Positions 8,257 through 16,792 of a DNA stretch of 64,000 nt are shown here, piece by piece. The first letter of the stretch is position 1. Every line of letters starts with the position of its first letter. The position numbers were made by a program, and so were the translations under genes. This DNA comes from Thermodesulfovibrionales bacterium (lineage in GTDB: Bacteria; Nitrospirota; Thermodesulfovibrionia; Thermodesulfovibrionales; Dissulfurispiraceae): positions 16,658 to 80,657 of the forward strand of contig JAOAGP010000039.1 of the NCBI GenBank assembly GCA_026415695.1, in the 5' to 3' direction. The notes beneath the pieces are model-generated. The model was given only the letters and a program-made list of their open reading frames with translations. It was not told the origin of the DNA and ran no database searches.

Positions 8257-8739
8257 ATGGAAAAGGATGTCAAAAACATTGAAGGTAAACACCTAAACAT
8301 CATAGAGGCTGAGTTTATGAATGTTAGTCAAAGCACTATTCGGTCTGTTGAGGGAGGTAATATTGATTTACAACAGGTTGCCGCAGTCAGTATTGATGGT
8401 GAAAAGATTGATGTTACTCAAGGTGCGTCAATAATCTTAAAAGGTGAGACGGTCAATATGAATCAGAGTATGGCAGTGATGGCTGCTGGCAATACAAACA
8501 ACCACAACTTCTCTTTTACGCCACTTACTATCTCTGAAGAGACGACAATCAATAAAAGTGCTGCTGGTGTGGTTGTGTCTAATAATCTAAATGCAAGCAA
8601 TACGACCTCAATCCTTACTATCGCAAAAAATATAAATGGTGACATCACTACCCTGATTGATTGGCGTTCTGCATTGGCTTTAAGTGCAATTATGGGTGGA
8701 GTTTTGGCTTTTATTAAGATATTTCAGAAAGGCAAGTAG
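8257..8739 (+). CDS. 15-residue-repeat protein with C-terminal membrane anchor
   Basis: 160 residues; I do not recognise a family. Residues 16-75 are four exact 15-residue repeats beginning IEAEF, VEGGN, IDGEK and LKGET, with the pattern [IVL]-x-G-x-x-[IV]-[DN]-[VLM]-x-Q and a glutamine at residues 25, 40, 55 and 70. This regularity suggests a small beta-solenoid. A Ser/Thr/Asn-rich stretch follows, then one hydrophobic segment (about 138-155, ALALSAIMGGVLAFIKIF) and a basic end. AAAAGGAGG precedes the ATG. It lies 12 bases after valS and before nadC. A membrane-tethered, possibly self-assembling protein is inferred. Confidence 0.7.
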   Translation: MEKDVKNIEGKHLNIIEAEFMNVSQSTIRSVEGGNIDLQQVAAVSIDGEKIDVTQGASIILKGETVNMNQSMAVMAAGNTNNHNFSFTPLTISEETTINKSAAGVVVSNNLNASNTTSILTIAKNINGDITTLIDWRSALALSAIMGGVLAFIKIFQKGK

Positions 8740-8760
8740 TATTGTTTTGGATGTGATGCC

Positions 8761-9585
8761 TTGGAATTTTTAGTCAAAAATATACTTGATATCGCATTTT
8801 TAGAGGATTCTTTTTGTGGTGATATATCATCTTCATTAACTATTGCATCTGATGCTAAATCAACTGGTTTGTTTAAGGCAAAGGAGGACTTTATCCTTGC
8901 AGGTATGCCATTTGTCAGGGATGTTTTTGAATACTTGTCTAATGATGTAGTCTTGCAGGTTTTTAAATCTGAAGGAGAAAAGATAATATCTGGTGATATA
9001 ATTGCCAAGATTACGGGTAGGACACGAGATTTGTTACGAGGTGAAAGGATTGCCCTAAATATACTTCAGCATGTCTGTGGTGTTGCAACATTGACGAGGG
9101 CATTTGTTGATTTAGTCAAAGACCTACCTGTAAGGATTGTAGATACTCGTAAAACGATGCCCGGCATGAGGATGATGCAGAAATATGGGGTGATGGTTGG
9201 TGGTGGATACAATCACCGTTTTTGTCTGTCAGATGGAATACTGCTTAAAGACAATCACATCAAGGCAGTTGGCTCAATCACAGAGGCAATAAATAGGGTT
9301 AGAAAGGCTCATCACCTTCTGAAGATTGAGGTAGAGGTTGGCAATATTGAACAGGTAAGAGAGGCTATAAATGCAGGTGCTGATGTCATCATGCTTGACA
9401 ACATGTCTATTGAAGAGATGAAAGAGGCTGTAGGGATAATTTCAAAGAGGGCAATTGTTGAGGCTTCAGGCGGGGTTAATAAGGATAACATCAGGGCAAT
9501 TGCTCAAACTGGTGTGGATATAATCTCTATTGGTGCACTAACACATTCAGTAAAGGCGGTTGACATCAGTATGGATATAGATTAA
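8761..9585 (+). CDS. nadC: nicotinate-nucleotide pyrophosphorylase (carboxylating)
   Basis: 274 residues. Converts quinolinate and PRPP to nicotinate mononucleotide, CO2 and PPi in de novo NAD synthesis. Family signatures: FLEDSFCGDISS near the N-terminus, GERIALNILQHVCGVAT, RIVDTRKTMPGMR, GGGYNHRFCLSDGILLKDNHI, and the phosphate-binding end VEASGGVNKDNI...GVDIISIGALTHS. The start is TTG 8761; no ATG or GTG fits upstream in frame, and GGA at 8749-8751 is a plausible weak ribosome site. Confidence 0.96.
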   Translation: MEFLVKNILDIAFLEDSFCGDISSSLTIASDAKSTGLFKAKEDFILAGMPFVRDVFEYLSNDVVLQVFKSEGEKIISGDIIAKITGRTRDLLRGERIALNILQHVCGVATLTRAFVDLVKDLPVRIVDTRKTMPGMRMMQKYGVMVGGGYNHRFCLSDGILLKDNHIKAVGSITEAINRVRKAHHLLKIEVEVGNIEQVREAINAGADVIMLDNMSIEEMKEAVGIISKRAIVEASGGVNKDNIRAIAQTGVDIISIGALTHSVKAVDISMDID

Positions 9586-9597
9586 GGGGTTGATATT

Positions 9598-10629
9598 GTG
9601 AAAGGTCTAACATACAAGGATGCCGGGGTTGATATACAACAAGGCGATAGATTTGTGAGTGCTATATCTCCTCTTGTTAAGACGACATTTAGACAAGAGG
9701 TCATGATGGACATTGGCTCTTTTGGTGCTTTATTTAGCATTGATGTAAATAAATACAAGGAGCCAGTGTTGGTAAGCGGAACAGACGGTGTTGGCACTAA
9801 ACTAAAGATTGCTTTTATGACAGACAAGCATGACACTATTGGCATAGACCTTGTTGCAATGTGCGTAAATGATATACTAACACTCGGTGCTGAACCTTTG
9901 TTTTTCCTTGATTATCTTGCAGTGGGAAGACTTGATGTCAACAAATCAACCCAGATAATAAAGGGCATTGTTGATGGTTGTAAGATGGCTGGTTGTTCCT
10001 TAATTGGTGGTGAAACTGCTGAGATGGCTGGATTTTACAAGGAAAACGAATACGACATAGCAGGCTTTGCAGTAGGTATTGTTGAAAAGGCAAAGATAAT
10101 AACAGGTGAGAATGTATCAGACGGTGATATCGTAGTGGGGATACAATCCTCTGGTTTACACAGCAACGGATACTCACTTGTTAGAAGGCTTTTCTTTGAT
10201 GAACTTCACTGGGATTTAGGTAGGTATGTTTCGGAATTAGGGACTTCTTTAGGGGATGAGATACTTAAACCCACTATCATATATGTTAAACCTGTGCTTG
10301 AGATACTAAAACTTGGTGTGGTCAAGGCAATGGCACATATCACTGGAGGGGGTTTAACTGGCAATATCCCCCGTGTAGTTCCCAAAAATATGACTATACT
10401 GATTGAAAAAGGCACTTGGCAGATACCACCAGTGTTTACCCTCATTCAACGGTTAGGAAGGGTAGATGAAGATGAGATGTATAACACCTTTAATATGGGG
10501 ATAGGATTTGTTATAATCTGTAGCAGACAAGACTATCCATCTGTTTCTGAAGGACTAAAAAAATCAGGCCTAAAATACTATCTTATTGGGCAGATTAAAA
10601 AGGCAGAAGGAGGTGTAAGGTATGTTTAG
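9598..10629 (+). CDS. purM: phosphoribosylformylglycinamidine cyclo-ligase (AIR synthetase)
   Basis: 343 residues. Closes FGAM to AIR with ATP, the fifth step of purine synthesis. Typical PurM blocks: YKDAGVDIQQGDRFV at the N-terminus, VSGTDGVGTKLKIAF, GIDLVAMCVNDILTLGAEPLFFLDYLA, GGETAEMAGFY, GIQSSGLHSNGYSLVR and HITGGGLTGNIPRV. The start is GTG 9598, 12 bases after nadC. It overlaps the following peptidase gene by 8 bases. The preceding enzyme, PurL, is encoded elsewhere in this window at 59.4-63.3 kb, so purine genes are scattered. Confidence 0.97.
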   Translation: MKGLTYKDAGVDIQQGDRFVSAISPLVKTTFRQEVMMDIGSFGALFSIDVNKYKEPVLVSGTDGVGTKLKIAFMTDKHDTIGIDLVAMCVNDILTLGAEPLFFLDYLAVGRLDVNKSTQIIKGIVDGCKMAGCSLIGGETAEMAGFYKENEYDIAGFAVGIVEKAKIITGENVSDGDIVVGIQSSGLHSNGYSLVRRLFFDELHWDLGRYVSELGTSLGDEILKPTIIYVKPVLEILKLGVVKAMAHITGGGLTGNIPRVVPKNMTILIEKGTWQIPPVFTLIQRLGRVDEDEMYNTFNMGIGFVIICSRQDYPSVSEGLKKSGLKYYLIGQIKKAEGGVRYV

Positions 10630-11482
10630 GATGAAGTTTAAAAGACTTCTAAAAAGGCTCTTTTCACCTATTACCATCATGTTAGTCCCGCACGATAGTA
10701 AAAAACCACTAAATCTTAAGATACCATCGGTTGGTATCATCTCGGTATTTTTATTGTGGATTGGTGTATCGTCTTATGCAATATCTTCTGGAGTTACGAG
10801 GTTGCAATACGAACAGATGGAGACAAGGCTTGCATACTATACTCAACAATTTAATGATATCAAGGGTTCAATAAATGTCATCAAAGAGGCAGAAAGTGAA
10901 TTGACAAGGGTGCTTTCAGGCAACAACAAAAAGGACATACTTCAAAGGATATCAGACAGTGATTCGGGGTCGTTAAATCTTGAGGAAATCAAACAACAGA
11001 TGCAACTGACTATCAACAAGGTAAGCGAGATTAAGGAGTATATCAGGCTTCAGAGAAACATCTATCTTTCTACACCTATTGGTTGGCCTGTAGAAGGCAG
11101 GATTACATCCTATTTTGGAAACAGAGAAGCCCCTCGTAAAGGCGATAATGAGCACCATTCAGGTATTGATATATCTGCACCATCAGGCACACAAATCCTT
11201 GCAACCGCTGATGGCATTGTCAGTTTTTCGGGATGGAGTTCAGGCAATGGCAATGTGGTTATCATTGAGCATGGAATGGGCTATACCACACTCTATGCCC
11301 ACAATTCCAAAAACCTTGTAAATGAGGGAGAAAGGGTAAAGAGGGGTGATACAATAGCCCTTGTTGGTTCAACTGGAAACTCCACAGGTCCGCACCTGCA
11401 CTATGAGGTGTGGTATAAGGGGAAGGCAGTCAATCCAATGAAATATCTAAAGGAAGGTGACTATGTTTCTGAGAAGAAGTGA
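10622..11482 (+). CDS. M23-family (LytM) murein endopeptidase, membrane anchored
   Basis: 286 residues. One transmembrane segment near the N-terminus (about 34-56) is followed by a coiled-coil stretch (about 60-140) and a C-terminal M23 domain. Zinc-ligand motifs are present: HSGIDISAPSGT (HxxxD) and the GPHLHYEVW block (HxH), with GYTTLYAHNSK between. The active ligands look intact, so it should cut peptidoglycan cross-links. AGGAGGTG at 10608-10614 places the start at ATG 10622. It overlaps the bactofilin gene; M23 peptidase plus bactofilin pairs are a known arrangement linked to cell shape. Confidence 0.93.
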   Translation: MFRMKFKRLLKRLFSPITIMLVPHDSKKPLNLKIPSVGIISVFLLWIGVSSYAISSGVTRLQYEQMETRLAYYTQQFNDIKGSINVIKEAESELTRVLSGNNKKDILQRISDSDSGSLNLEEIKQQMQLTINKVSEIKEYIRLQRNIYLSTPIGWPVEGRITSYFGNREAPRKGDNEHHSGIDISAPSGTQILATADGIVSFSGWSSGNGNVVIIEHGMGYTTLYAHNSKNLVNEGERVKRGDTIALVGSTGNSTGPHLHYEVWYKGKAVNPMKYLKEGDYVSEKK

Positions 11483-11846
11483 TAAGATTGAAACACTGAT
11501 AGGGCAAAGGTCAGAGTTTAAGGGGGATGTAACTACAGAAGGCACTATCAGGATTGATGGTAGGTTTATTGGCAATATTACTGCAGAATGGGTCATCATT
11601 GGGGATTCAGGCTATATAAAAGGGAATATTACATCAAAAGGGATAATCATTGGTGGAATAGTTGAGGGCAATCTCAAATCTGACGATATCGTGGAGATAA
11701 AATCAACAGGGAGATTAACAGGCGATATACACACAAAAAAATTGTCCGTTTCAGAAGGGGGGATGTTTGAAGGCAGGTCCTTCATAAAAAGGGAAGATGA
11801 TGGCAAGGTCATAGATTTTCCTATCAAGGAATCTGCATCTATGTAA
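11463..11846 (+). CDS. bactofilin (polymer-forming cytoskeletal protein)
   Basis: About 127 residues with the bactofilin (DUF583) beta-helix pattern: IRIDGRFIGNITAEW, IIGDSGYIKGNITSKG, IIGGIVEGNLKSDD, IEIKSTGRLTGDI and SEGGMFEGR. Bactofilins assemble without nucleotide into filaments that position cell-wall enzymes. The start is ATG 11463, 5 bases after AGGAAGG; GTG 11457 sits inside that ribosome site. The gene overlaps the M23 peptidase gene by 20 bases, suggesting translational coupling and a shared job in local wall remodelling. Confidence 0.95.
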   Translation: MFLRRSDKIETLIGQRSEFKGDVTTEGTIRIDGRFIGNITAEWVIIGDSGYIKGNITSKGIIIGGIVEGNLKSDDIVEIKSTGRLTGDIHTKKLSVSEGGMFEGRSFIKREDDGKVIDFPIKESASM

Positions 11847-11851
11847 GTTTT

Positions 11852-12265
11852 ATGTCGGAACACATTTATCAAAAGGTTGTATATTACCACGATACCGATT
11901 GTGCAGGGGTTGTATATTATGCAAACTACCTGAAGTATCTTGAGGAGGCAAGGACAGAAATACTGGTTTGTAAAGGGATCAACCCAAAAAGATTAGCAGA
12001 AGACGGGGTTGGATTTGCTGTTGCCAAGGTTGAGATACAATACAAAAGTCCTGCAAGATATCAAGACAGGATTACTGTAAAGACAAGCATCCTAAAGACA
12101 AAACTCTCCACCATCCAGTTTAAACAAGATGTCTACAGGGAGGATGATTTACTTGCAAGTGCCATTGTAACAGTTGTGCTTGTAGGTAAAGACTTTAGAC
12201 CTATACCAATACCCAAAGAAATAAAGCAGGCAATTGAGGATGTCAACGACATTTCAAGAAGATAG
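11852..12265 (+). CDS. YbgC-like hotdog acyl-CoA thioesterase
   Basis: 137 residues with the 4-hydroxybenzoyl-CoA thioesterase/YbgC signature YHDTDCAGVVYYANYLKYLEE; the Asp of HDTD is the usual catalytic residue. These enzymes hydrolyse short or long acyl-CoA or acyl-ACP, and YbgC often sits with tol-pal genes, which are absent here. It follows bactofilin by 5 bases and overlaps the next gene by 26 bases. The substrate cannot be read from the sequence. Confidence 0.92.
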   Translation: MSEHIYQKVVYYHDTDCAGVVYYANYLKYLEEARTEILVCKGINPKRLAEDGVGFAVAKVEIQYKSPARYQDRITVKTSILKTKLSTIQFKQDVYREDDLLASAIVTVVLVGKDFRPIPIPKEIKQAIEDVNDISRR

Positions 12266-13064
12266 CATATTAGAGTTTCTCAAGACACTCCAAGATAAAC
12301 TTTCAGCAAATAAAAAACCACATATTGACCTTTCAAACACCGTTGCAATGCTTTACATTGGGGATACGAAAACCCTTTTCCCGATTAAAAATCCTGTGAA
12401 GATAGACATAGATAACCTCCTCAATATTGAATATCAAAAAAAGAGGGTGCTTAACAATACCACCAACTTTATCAAATTAAAACCAGCCAATAATGTATTG
12501 TTATGGGGGGAAAGAGGAACTGGCAAGTCATCGTTAATCAAGGGACTCATCAGAAAATTTTCAAGTGTGGGCTTAAGGATGATACAGGTCTTTACAAAGG
12601 ATATACTCTCAATCCACTATCTTTATGATTTCATATCATCCAATAACTATTACCGTTTTATCATCTTCATTGACGACCTTTCTTTTTCAGAAGACAGTGA
12701 TGACTTTAAGGCACTTAAAACTATAATGGACGGTGGATTACAAGAGATACCAGAGAATCTTTTGTTTTATGCCACATCTAACAGAAGACATCTCATACCT
12801 ACGAGGTTTAGTGATAGGGATACAGACTTTGTCATGCCTTCTGATAACCTTGAGGAAAAACTCTCACTTTCAGACAGGTTTGGTTTGAGATTGGGTTTTT
12901 ACAGATTTGATGAGGATGCATATCTAAAGATTGTTGATATGTATGCAAGACAGCGAAATGTGAGTTTAGAAAAGGAAACACTTCATAGATTGGCAATTCA
13001 GTGGTCTGTAGAGGCAGGTTGCAGAAATGGACGGGTTGCAGAGCAATTTGTCAGAAGCCTTTGA
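12240..13064 (+). CDS. DUF815-type AAA ATPase
   Basis: About 274 residues. The P-loop is GERGTGKSS, the Walker B-like segment is FIIFIDDLSF, and NLLFYATSNRRHLIPTRFSDRD is the sensor-1 region characteristic of the DUF815 family. The function of this family is not established. The start is taken as ATG 12240; a TTG six bases upstream is possible. It overlaps the thioesterase gene by 26 bases and is followed 9 bases later by an HD-GYP gene, so the run from purM to here looks like one transcription unit. Confidence 0.88.
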   Translation: MSTTFQEDSILEFLKTLQDKLSANKKPHIDLSNTVAMLYIGDTKTLFPIKNPVKIDIDNLLNIEYQKKRVLNNTTNFIKLKPANNVLLWGERGTGKSSLIKGLIRKFSSVGLRMIQVFTKDILSIHYLYDFISSNNYYRFIIFIDDLSFSEDSDDFKALKTIMDGGLQEIPENLLFYATSNRRHLIPTRFSDRDTDFVMPSDNLEEKLSLSDRFGLRLGFYRFDEDAYLKIVDMYARQRNVSLEKETLHRLAIQWSVEAGCRNGRVAEQFVRSL

Positions 13065-13073
13065 TTTAGACAC

Positions 13074-14291
13074 ATGATATTTCGTAAGGTCATCCCAGAA
13101 AAAACCCTCGTTTCTTTTCCGATTCAGGATTTAAAAGTAGGTGTTAGGCTGCCGTTTGATGTGTATATAAAAGAAGGTGGATTGATAGTCCACTTCCTTA
13201 CAAAAGGCAGTTTATTCACTGTATTAGCAAGGGATGAGATCAGCAAACGGTCAATAACTGAAGGTTACATCCTTGAGCAATACAAAGACAAGTTGTGGGA
13301 TTATTTACAGAAAAAGGAATTGCCTTATGAGTTGCAACTTGAAAGACCAGAAATCTTTAGAGAATACTTAAATAAGAAGGTCAAATTATTACCGATAGAC
13401 AAGACACTTTTATCAAACGATACCCCACCTACTTTTACCATCTTTAAAGCCAAGAAGATGGACTTCATACCCATTTATCAACCAGAAAAAGACAGTTTAC
13501 TTCCCCCGTTAGATGATAAAGAAGGTGACTTACTGATTAGTTGTGATGATTCTGATGGCTACATAGATTATGTTGAGGGGCTTAACATCAAAAAAGCGAT
13601 ACAGGATAAGGATATTAGATTGCTACTTTTTAGAGAACAGATTAAATCATCACTAAAGGCACTCTTTGATAATCCAAAACAGCCGCATCTAATCCCAAGG
13701 ATTATACAGCAGACCAACGACATTGTCTCACTGCTTGTAGAAAATAAAGATATCTTTTATGAAGGGCTTTTTAAAAGGATATCAGATTACTATTCATATG
13801 TTCATTCTATCAATGTAGCAATACTTTCCATAAGGTTGGCAATTGAGATAGGACTTAAGATTAGCCAGATAGAAAATCTGGCAATAGGTGCGATACTGCA
13901 TGACATTGGGAAGTCAGCAATATCCCAAGAGATTGTAAACAAACAAGGGCGTTTAAGTAGTGGTGAGTATAAGATATTTAGGATGCATGTTACAGAAGGG
14001 GAAAAGTTACTGAGAGAATATGAAAACATCCATGAGGACTCAATAACAGCAGTGCTACAACACCACGAAAAACTCTCTGGTAGGGGATATCCCTTCAGAC
14101 TTACTGGTTCTGAGATAAAACTCTTTAGTAGGATTATCTCAATTGTTGACAGTTATGACGCAATGACAACAAACAGACCGTATAGACCTGCAAATACGAC
14201 ATTTATGGCACTTTCTATAATCTCCCGTGAAAAAGGCGATTTTGATCCAGATATATTAAGGCTGTTTGTAAGGATATTAGGTAGGGCATAA
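13074..14291 (+). CDS. HD-GYP domain protein (putative c-di-GMP phosphodiesterase)
   Basis: 405 residues. The C-terminal HD-GYP domain contains AILHDIGKSAI (HD and Lys), an HH in VLQHHEKLSGRGYP (the GYP signature) and DSYDAMTTNRPYR. The metal-binding His/Asp set looks intact, so hydrolysis of cyclic di-GMP is expected. An N-terminal domain (about 15-70, with the pattern IQDLKVGVRLPFDVY...FLTKGS) also occurs in the second HD-GYP protein at 29.6-30.8 kb, so they are paralogues. No membrane segment is seen. It lies 130 bases upstream of a chemoreceptor gene. Confidence 0.92.
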   Translation: MIFRKVIPEKTLVSFPIQDLKVGVRLPFDVYIKEGGLIVHFLTKGSLFTVLARDEISKRSITEGYILEQYKDKLWDYLQKKELPYELQLERPEIFREYLNKKVKLLPIDKTLLSNDTPPTFTIFKAKKMDFIPIYQPEKDSLLPPLDDKEGDLLISCDDSDGYIDYVEGLNIKKAIQDKDIRLLLFREQIKSSLKALFDNPKQPHLIPRIIQQTNDIVSLLVENKDIFYEGLFKRISDYYSYVHSINVAILSIRLAIEIGLKISQIENLAIGAILHDIGKSAISQEIVNKQGRLSSGEYKIFRMHVTEGEKLLREYENIHEDSITAVLQHHEKLSGRGYPFRLTGSEIKLFSRIISIVDSYDAMTTNRPYRPANTTFMALSIISREKGDFDPDILRLFVRILGRA

Positions 14292-14420
14292 GTAACAAAA
14301 AAATTATTAGAGGGGAGGTGAGAAAAAGGAAAATACTATCTTTAAAGAGGGTTACAAAGGATAAAAAAAAATAAAAGGTAGCTCTATATAAAAATAGCAC
14401 AAGAAAAGAGGAGGAGGGGT

Positions 14421-16058
14421 ATGAGGGAGTTTTTATTGAGGCTTGACAAAAGCACTCGTCTTAGATGGAAGACAATCATTCCATTAGCAATTGCTATCAC
14501 CTTTGGTATTATCGCTACAATTATTGTGACAGGGTATTTCTCTTATAAGTTGGCCTACGATGCAACCGTATTATTTGGTGCAAAGGAAATACCCCCTGAA
14601 TTGCTTGATAAGGTCAAGTTTGTTGTCTTAGTGTTTTCAACACTCGGGTTTTGCGGGATAATCTCAGCATGTCTAATTGTATATGTTACCTATATAATAA
14701 CCCACAAACCCCTTGAAAAATTAGATGAGATATTAAGGAGGATTGCAGAAGGTGACCTGACATCAAATATAGGATATACCGATAGAAAGGACATAATAGG
14801 CAGGCTTGCAAAGAGCACAGCCAGTGTTGTGTCATCATTTACGAACCTATTAGATAAATCATCGGAATATTCCTTAAAATTAGCCCAAACGGTTGATAAG
14901 TGCACTACTGTGATTGGTCAGGCAATTGATGGTACGCACAAACAGACCCAACAGGCAAATCAGATAGCAAGTGCATCTGAGGAGATGACACAGACTATCT
15001 CAGACATCGCATCAAATGCAGCCAAGGCATCACAATCTGCAACTAAATCAAAGGAGGTTGCACAAGAAGGTTATACAAAGGCACAAGATGCCATTACAAA
15101 GGTAGAGATGGTGTATCAAAGCACAAATGAACTTAATAAGGTCATTGAAAGTCTCAACATGGGTGCAGCTGAGATTGGAGATATAATAACAGTTATCAAA
15201 GACATCGCAGACCAGACAAATCTTTTGGCATTAAATGCTGCTATAGAGGCAGCAAGGGCTGGAGAGCAGGGTCGTGGTTTTGCAGTGGTTGCAGATGAGG
15301 TAAGAAAACTCGCAGAAAAGACAATAAAAGCAACTGAAGAGATAGCAAGAAAGATAAATAAAATACAAGATGATGTCTCCCATGCCGCAAAGGCAATGCA
15401 CAAGGAATTAGAAGAAGTATCAGGTGTTACAGAATATGTAAGAACCATTGGAAGCACACTTGACTCAATTGTGCAATCAGCCCAAAACACAAATCAACAG
15501 ATTACGCAGATTGCCGTTACAGTAGAGCAACAATCCGCAACAAGTGAAGAGATTACAAAAAATATCGCTGAAAGTGCAAAAATTGCAGCAGAATTGGAGG
15601 CGATATCACAGACAATAGTAAGGGATTCCTACGAGATACTAAAGGTATCTTCTGAATTGAGACATACTGTATCAAAGGTCAAAACAAGACTATCTCAACA
15701 AATGCTTTTTGATATCTTTAAGGGTGACCACGAAAGACTTAGAATAAGGGTTAATGCACATTTAAGAGGAGTGGAAAGGCTTGACCCCTCAATATTAGGT
15801 GATGAAAAGGCTTGTGGTATTGGTAAGTGGTATTACAGTGAAGAGGGAGCAAAACATAGGGATTTAAGGAGATTTGTGGAATTAGAAGGATTGCATTCAA
15901 GATACCATAAGGCAGCAAGGGATGTTGTAGAGGCACACAACAGGGGAGATATAAACAAGGTTCCACAACTAATCAAAGAGATGGAGTTGCTCGGTAAGGA
16001 TCTAAACAACATACTTGATGACATGAAGTCAGACTACATACAAAGAAAGGTTGTCTAA
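14421..16058 (+). CDS. methyl-accepting chemotaxis protein with C-terminal CZB domain
   Basis: 545 residues. Two transmembrane segments (about 19-43 and 65-92) enclose only about 20 residues, so there is no periplasmic ligand domain. A HAMP domain follows (about 93-150), then the signalling hairpin with the conserved tip block [20 protein letters not shown]. The end (about 432-500) is a chemoreceptor zinc-binding (CZB) domain: H in [15 protein letters not shown], Cys in [10 protein letters not shown] and His in [13 protein letters not shown] domains bind zinc and tune signalling, so the likely input is cytoplasmic. A GAGGAGGAGG ribosome site precedes the ATG. It converges on znuC with 5 bases between. 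Confidence 0.93.
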   Translation: MREFLLRLDKSTRLRWKTIIPLAIAITFGIIATIIVTGYFSYKLAYDATVLFGAKEIPPELLDKVKFVVLVFSTLGFCGIISACLIVYVTYIITHKPLEKLDEILRRIAEGDLTSNIGYTDRKDIIGRLAKSTASVVSSFTNLLDKSSEYSLKLAQTVDKCTTVIGQAIDGTHKQTQQANQIASASEEMTQTISDIASNAAKASQSATKSKEVAQEGYTKAQDAITKVEMVYQSTNELNKVIESLNMGAAEIGDIITVIKDIADQTNLLALNAAIEAARAGEQGRGFAVVADEVRKLAEKTIKATEEIARKINKIQDDVSHAAKAMHKELEEVSGVTEYVRTIGSTLDSIVQSAQNTNQQITQIAVTVEQQSATSEEITKNIAESAKIAAELEAISQTIVRDSYEILKVSSELRHTVSKVKTRLSQQMLFDIFKGDHERLRIRVNAHLRGVERLDPSILGDEKACGIGKWYYSEEGAKHRDLRRFVELEGLHSRYHKAARDVVEAHNRGDINKVPQLIKEMELLGKDLNNILDDMKSDYIQRKVV

Positions 16059-16063
16059 TATCG

Positions 16064-16792
16064 TCAGTGTTTGTGGCATATTATGTGTTGGGAGGCATTG
16101 CCAAAGAATTCTGTCATCCTTGTAGACTGGCAAAACTCATCAAATGTGCCAAAAAAGATGACCTCCTTATCAAGATACAAGAGTTTGCTTGCGTATTTCC
16201 CGATACTGCCTGTATCGTGGGTTATAAGCACGATGGTGGTGTTGTGATTCTTGTTTAGGGCTCTTATGATATTGTAAAAGTGCTCCCTACTTTCTGGGTC
16301 AACTGCAGAGGTTGGTTCATCAAGTATGAGCAATGAAGGGTCATTTACAAGTGCCCTTGCAATAAAGACCTTTTGTTGTTGACCACCAGAAAGATGTCCG
16401 ATAAGGTTGTTGCTGATATCGGTTATATCAAGCATCTTTAAGACAAAATCTATCCTTTCTTTATGTCCATTTTTTGATGTAAGTCCTAATGAGATTACTT
16501 CTCTAACAGTGCATGGGAAATATGGCACCGCCATAGTCATCCTTTGAGGTAGATAGCCTATTTTATGCCAATCTTGGAAGTCTTGAAGTTCAACACCAAA
16601 TAACCTCACTGTGCCACTACTTTTTGGTATCAACCCAAGTATGACCTTTATAAGAGTTGTTTTCCCTGCACCGTTAGGACCAACAAGCCCTATAAAATCC
16701 CCTTCTGTTATGGATACAGTTATATCCTTGATTACATCAATGTGATTGTATGTAGCAGTAAGATTGTAGGTCTCAATTACATTTAGGGGCAT
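16064..16792 (-). CDS. znuC: zinc/manganese-type ABC transporter ATPase
   Basis: 242 residues with all ABC motifs: Walker A GPNGAGKTT, Q-loop GYLPQRM, signature LSGGQQQK and Walker B LLILDEPTSAVDPESRE, then HDTGSI. The family couples ATP hydrolysis to Zn2+ or Mn2+ uptake with a ZnuA-type binding protein. It overlaps the upstream znuA gene by 10 bases. No ZnuB-like permease gene follows; the next gene is the convergent chemoreceptor. The symbol rests on family resemblance and on the znuA neighbour; manganese or iron remains possible. Confidence 0.9.
   Translation of the reverse strand: MPLNVIETYNLTATYNHIDVIKDITVSITEGDFIGLVGPNGAGKTTLIKVILGLIPKSSGTVRLFGVELQDFQDWHKIGYLPQRMTMAVPYFPCTVREVISLGLTSKNGHKERIDFVLKMLDITDISNNLIGHLSGGQQQKVFIARALVNDPSLLILDEPTSAVDPESREHFYNIIRALNKNHNTTIVLITHDTGSIGKYASKLLYLDKEVIFFGTFDEFCQSTRMTEFFGNASQHIICHKH

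Noticed and set aside
14292..14420. Cyclic di-GMP riboswitch before the chemoreceptor gene
   Set aside because: The 129 bases are purine-rich with A runs and lack the GEMM core; considered only because an HD-GYP gene is adjacent.
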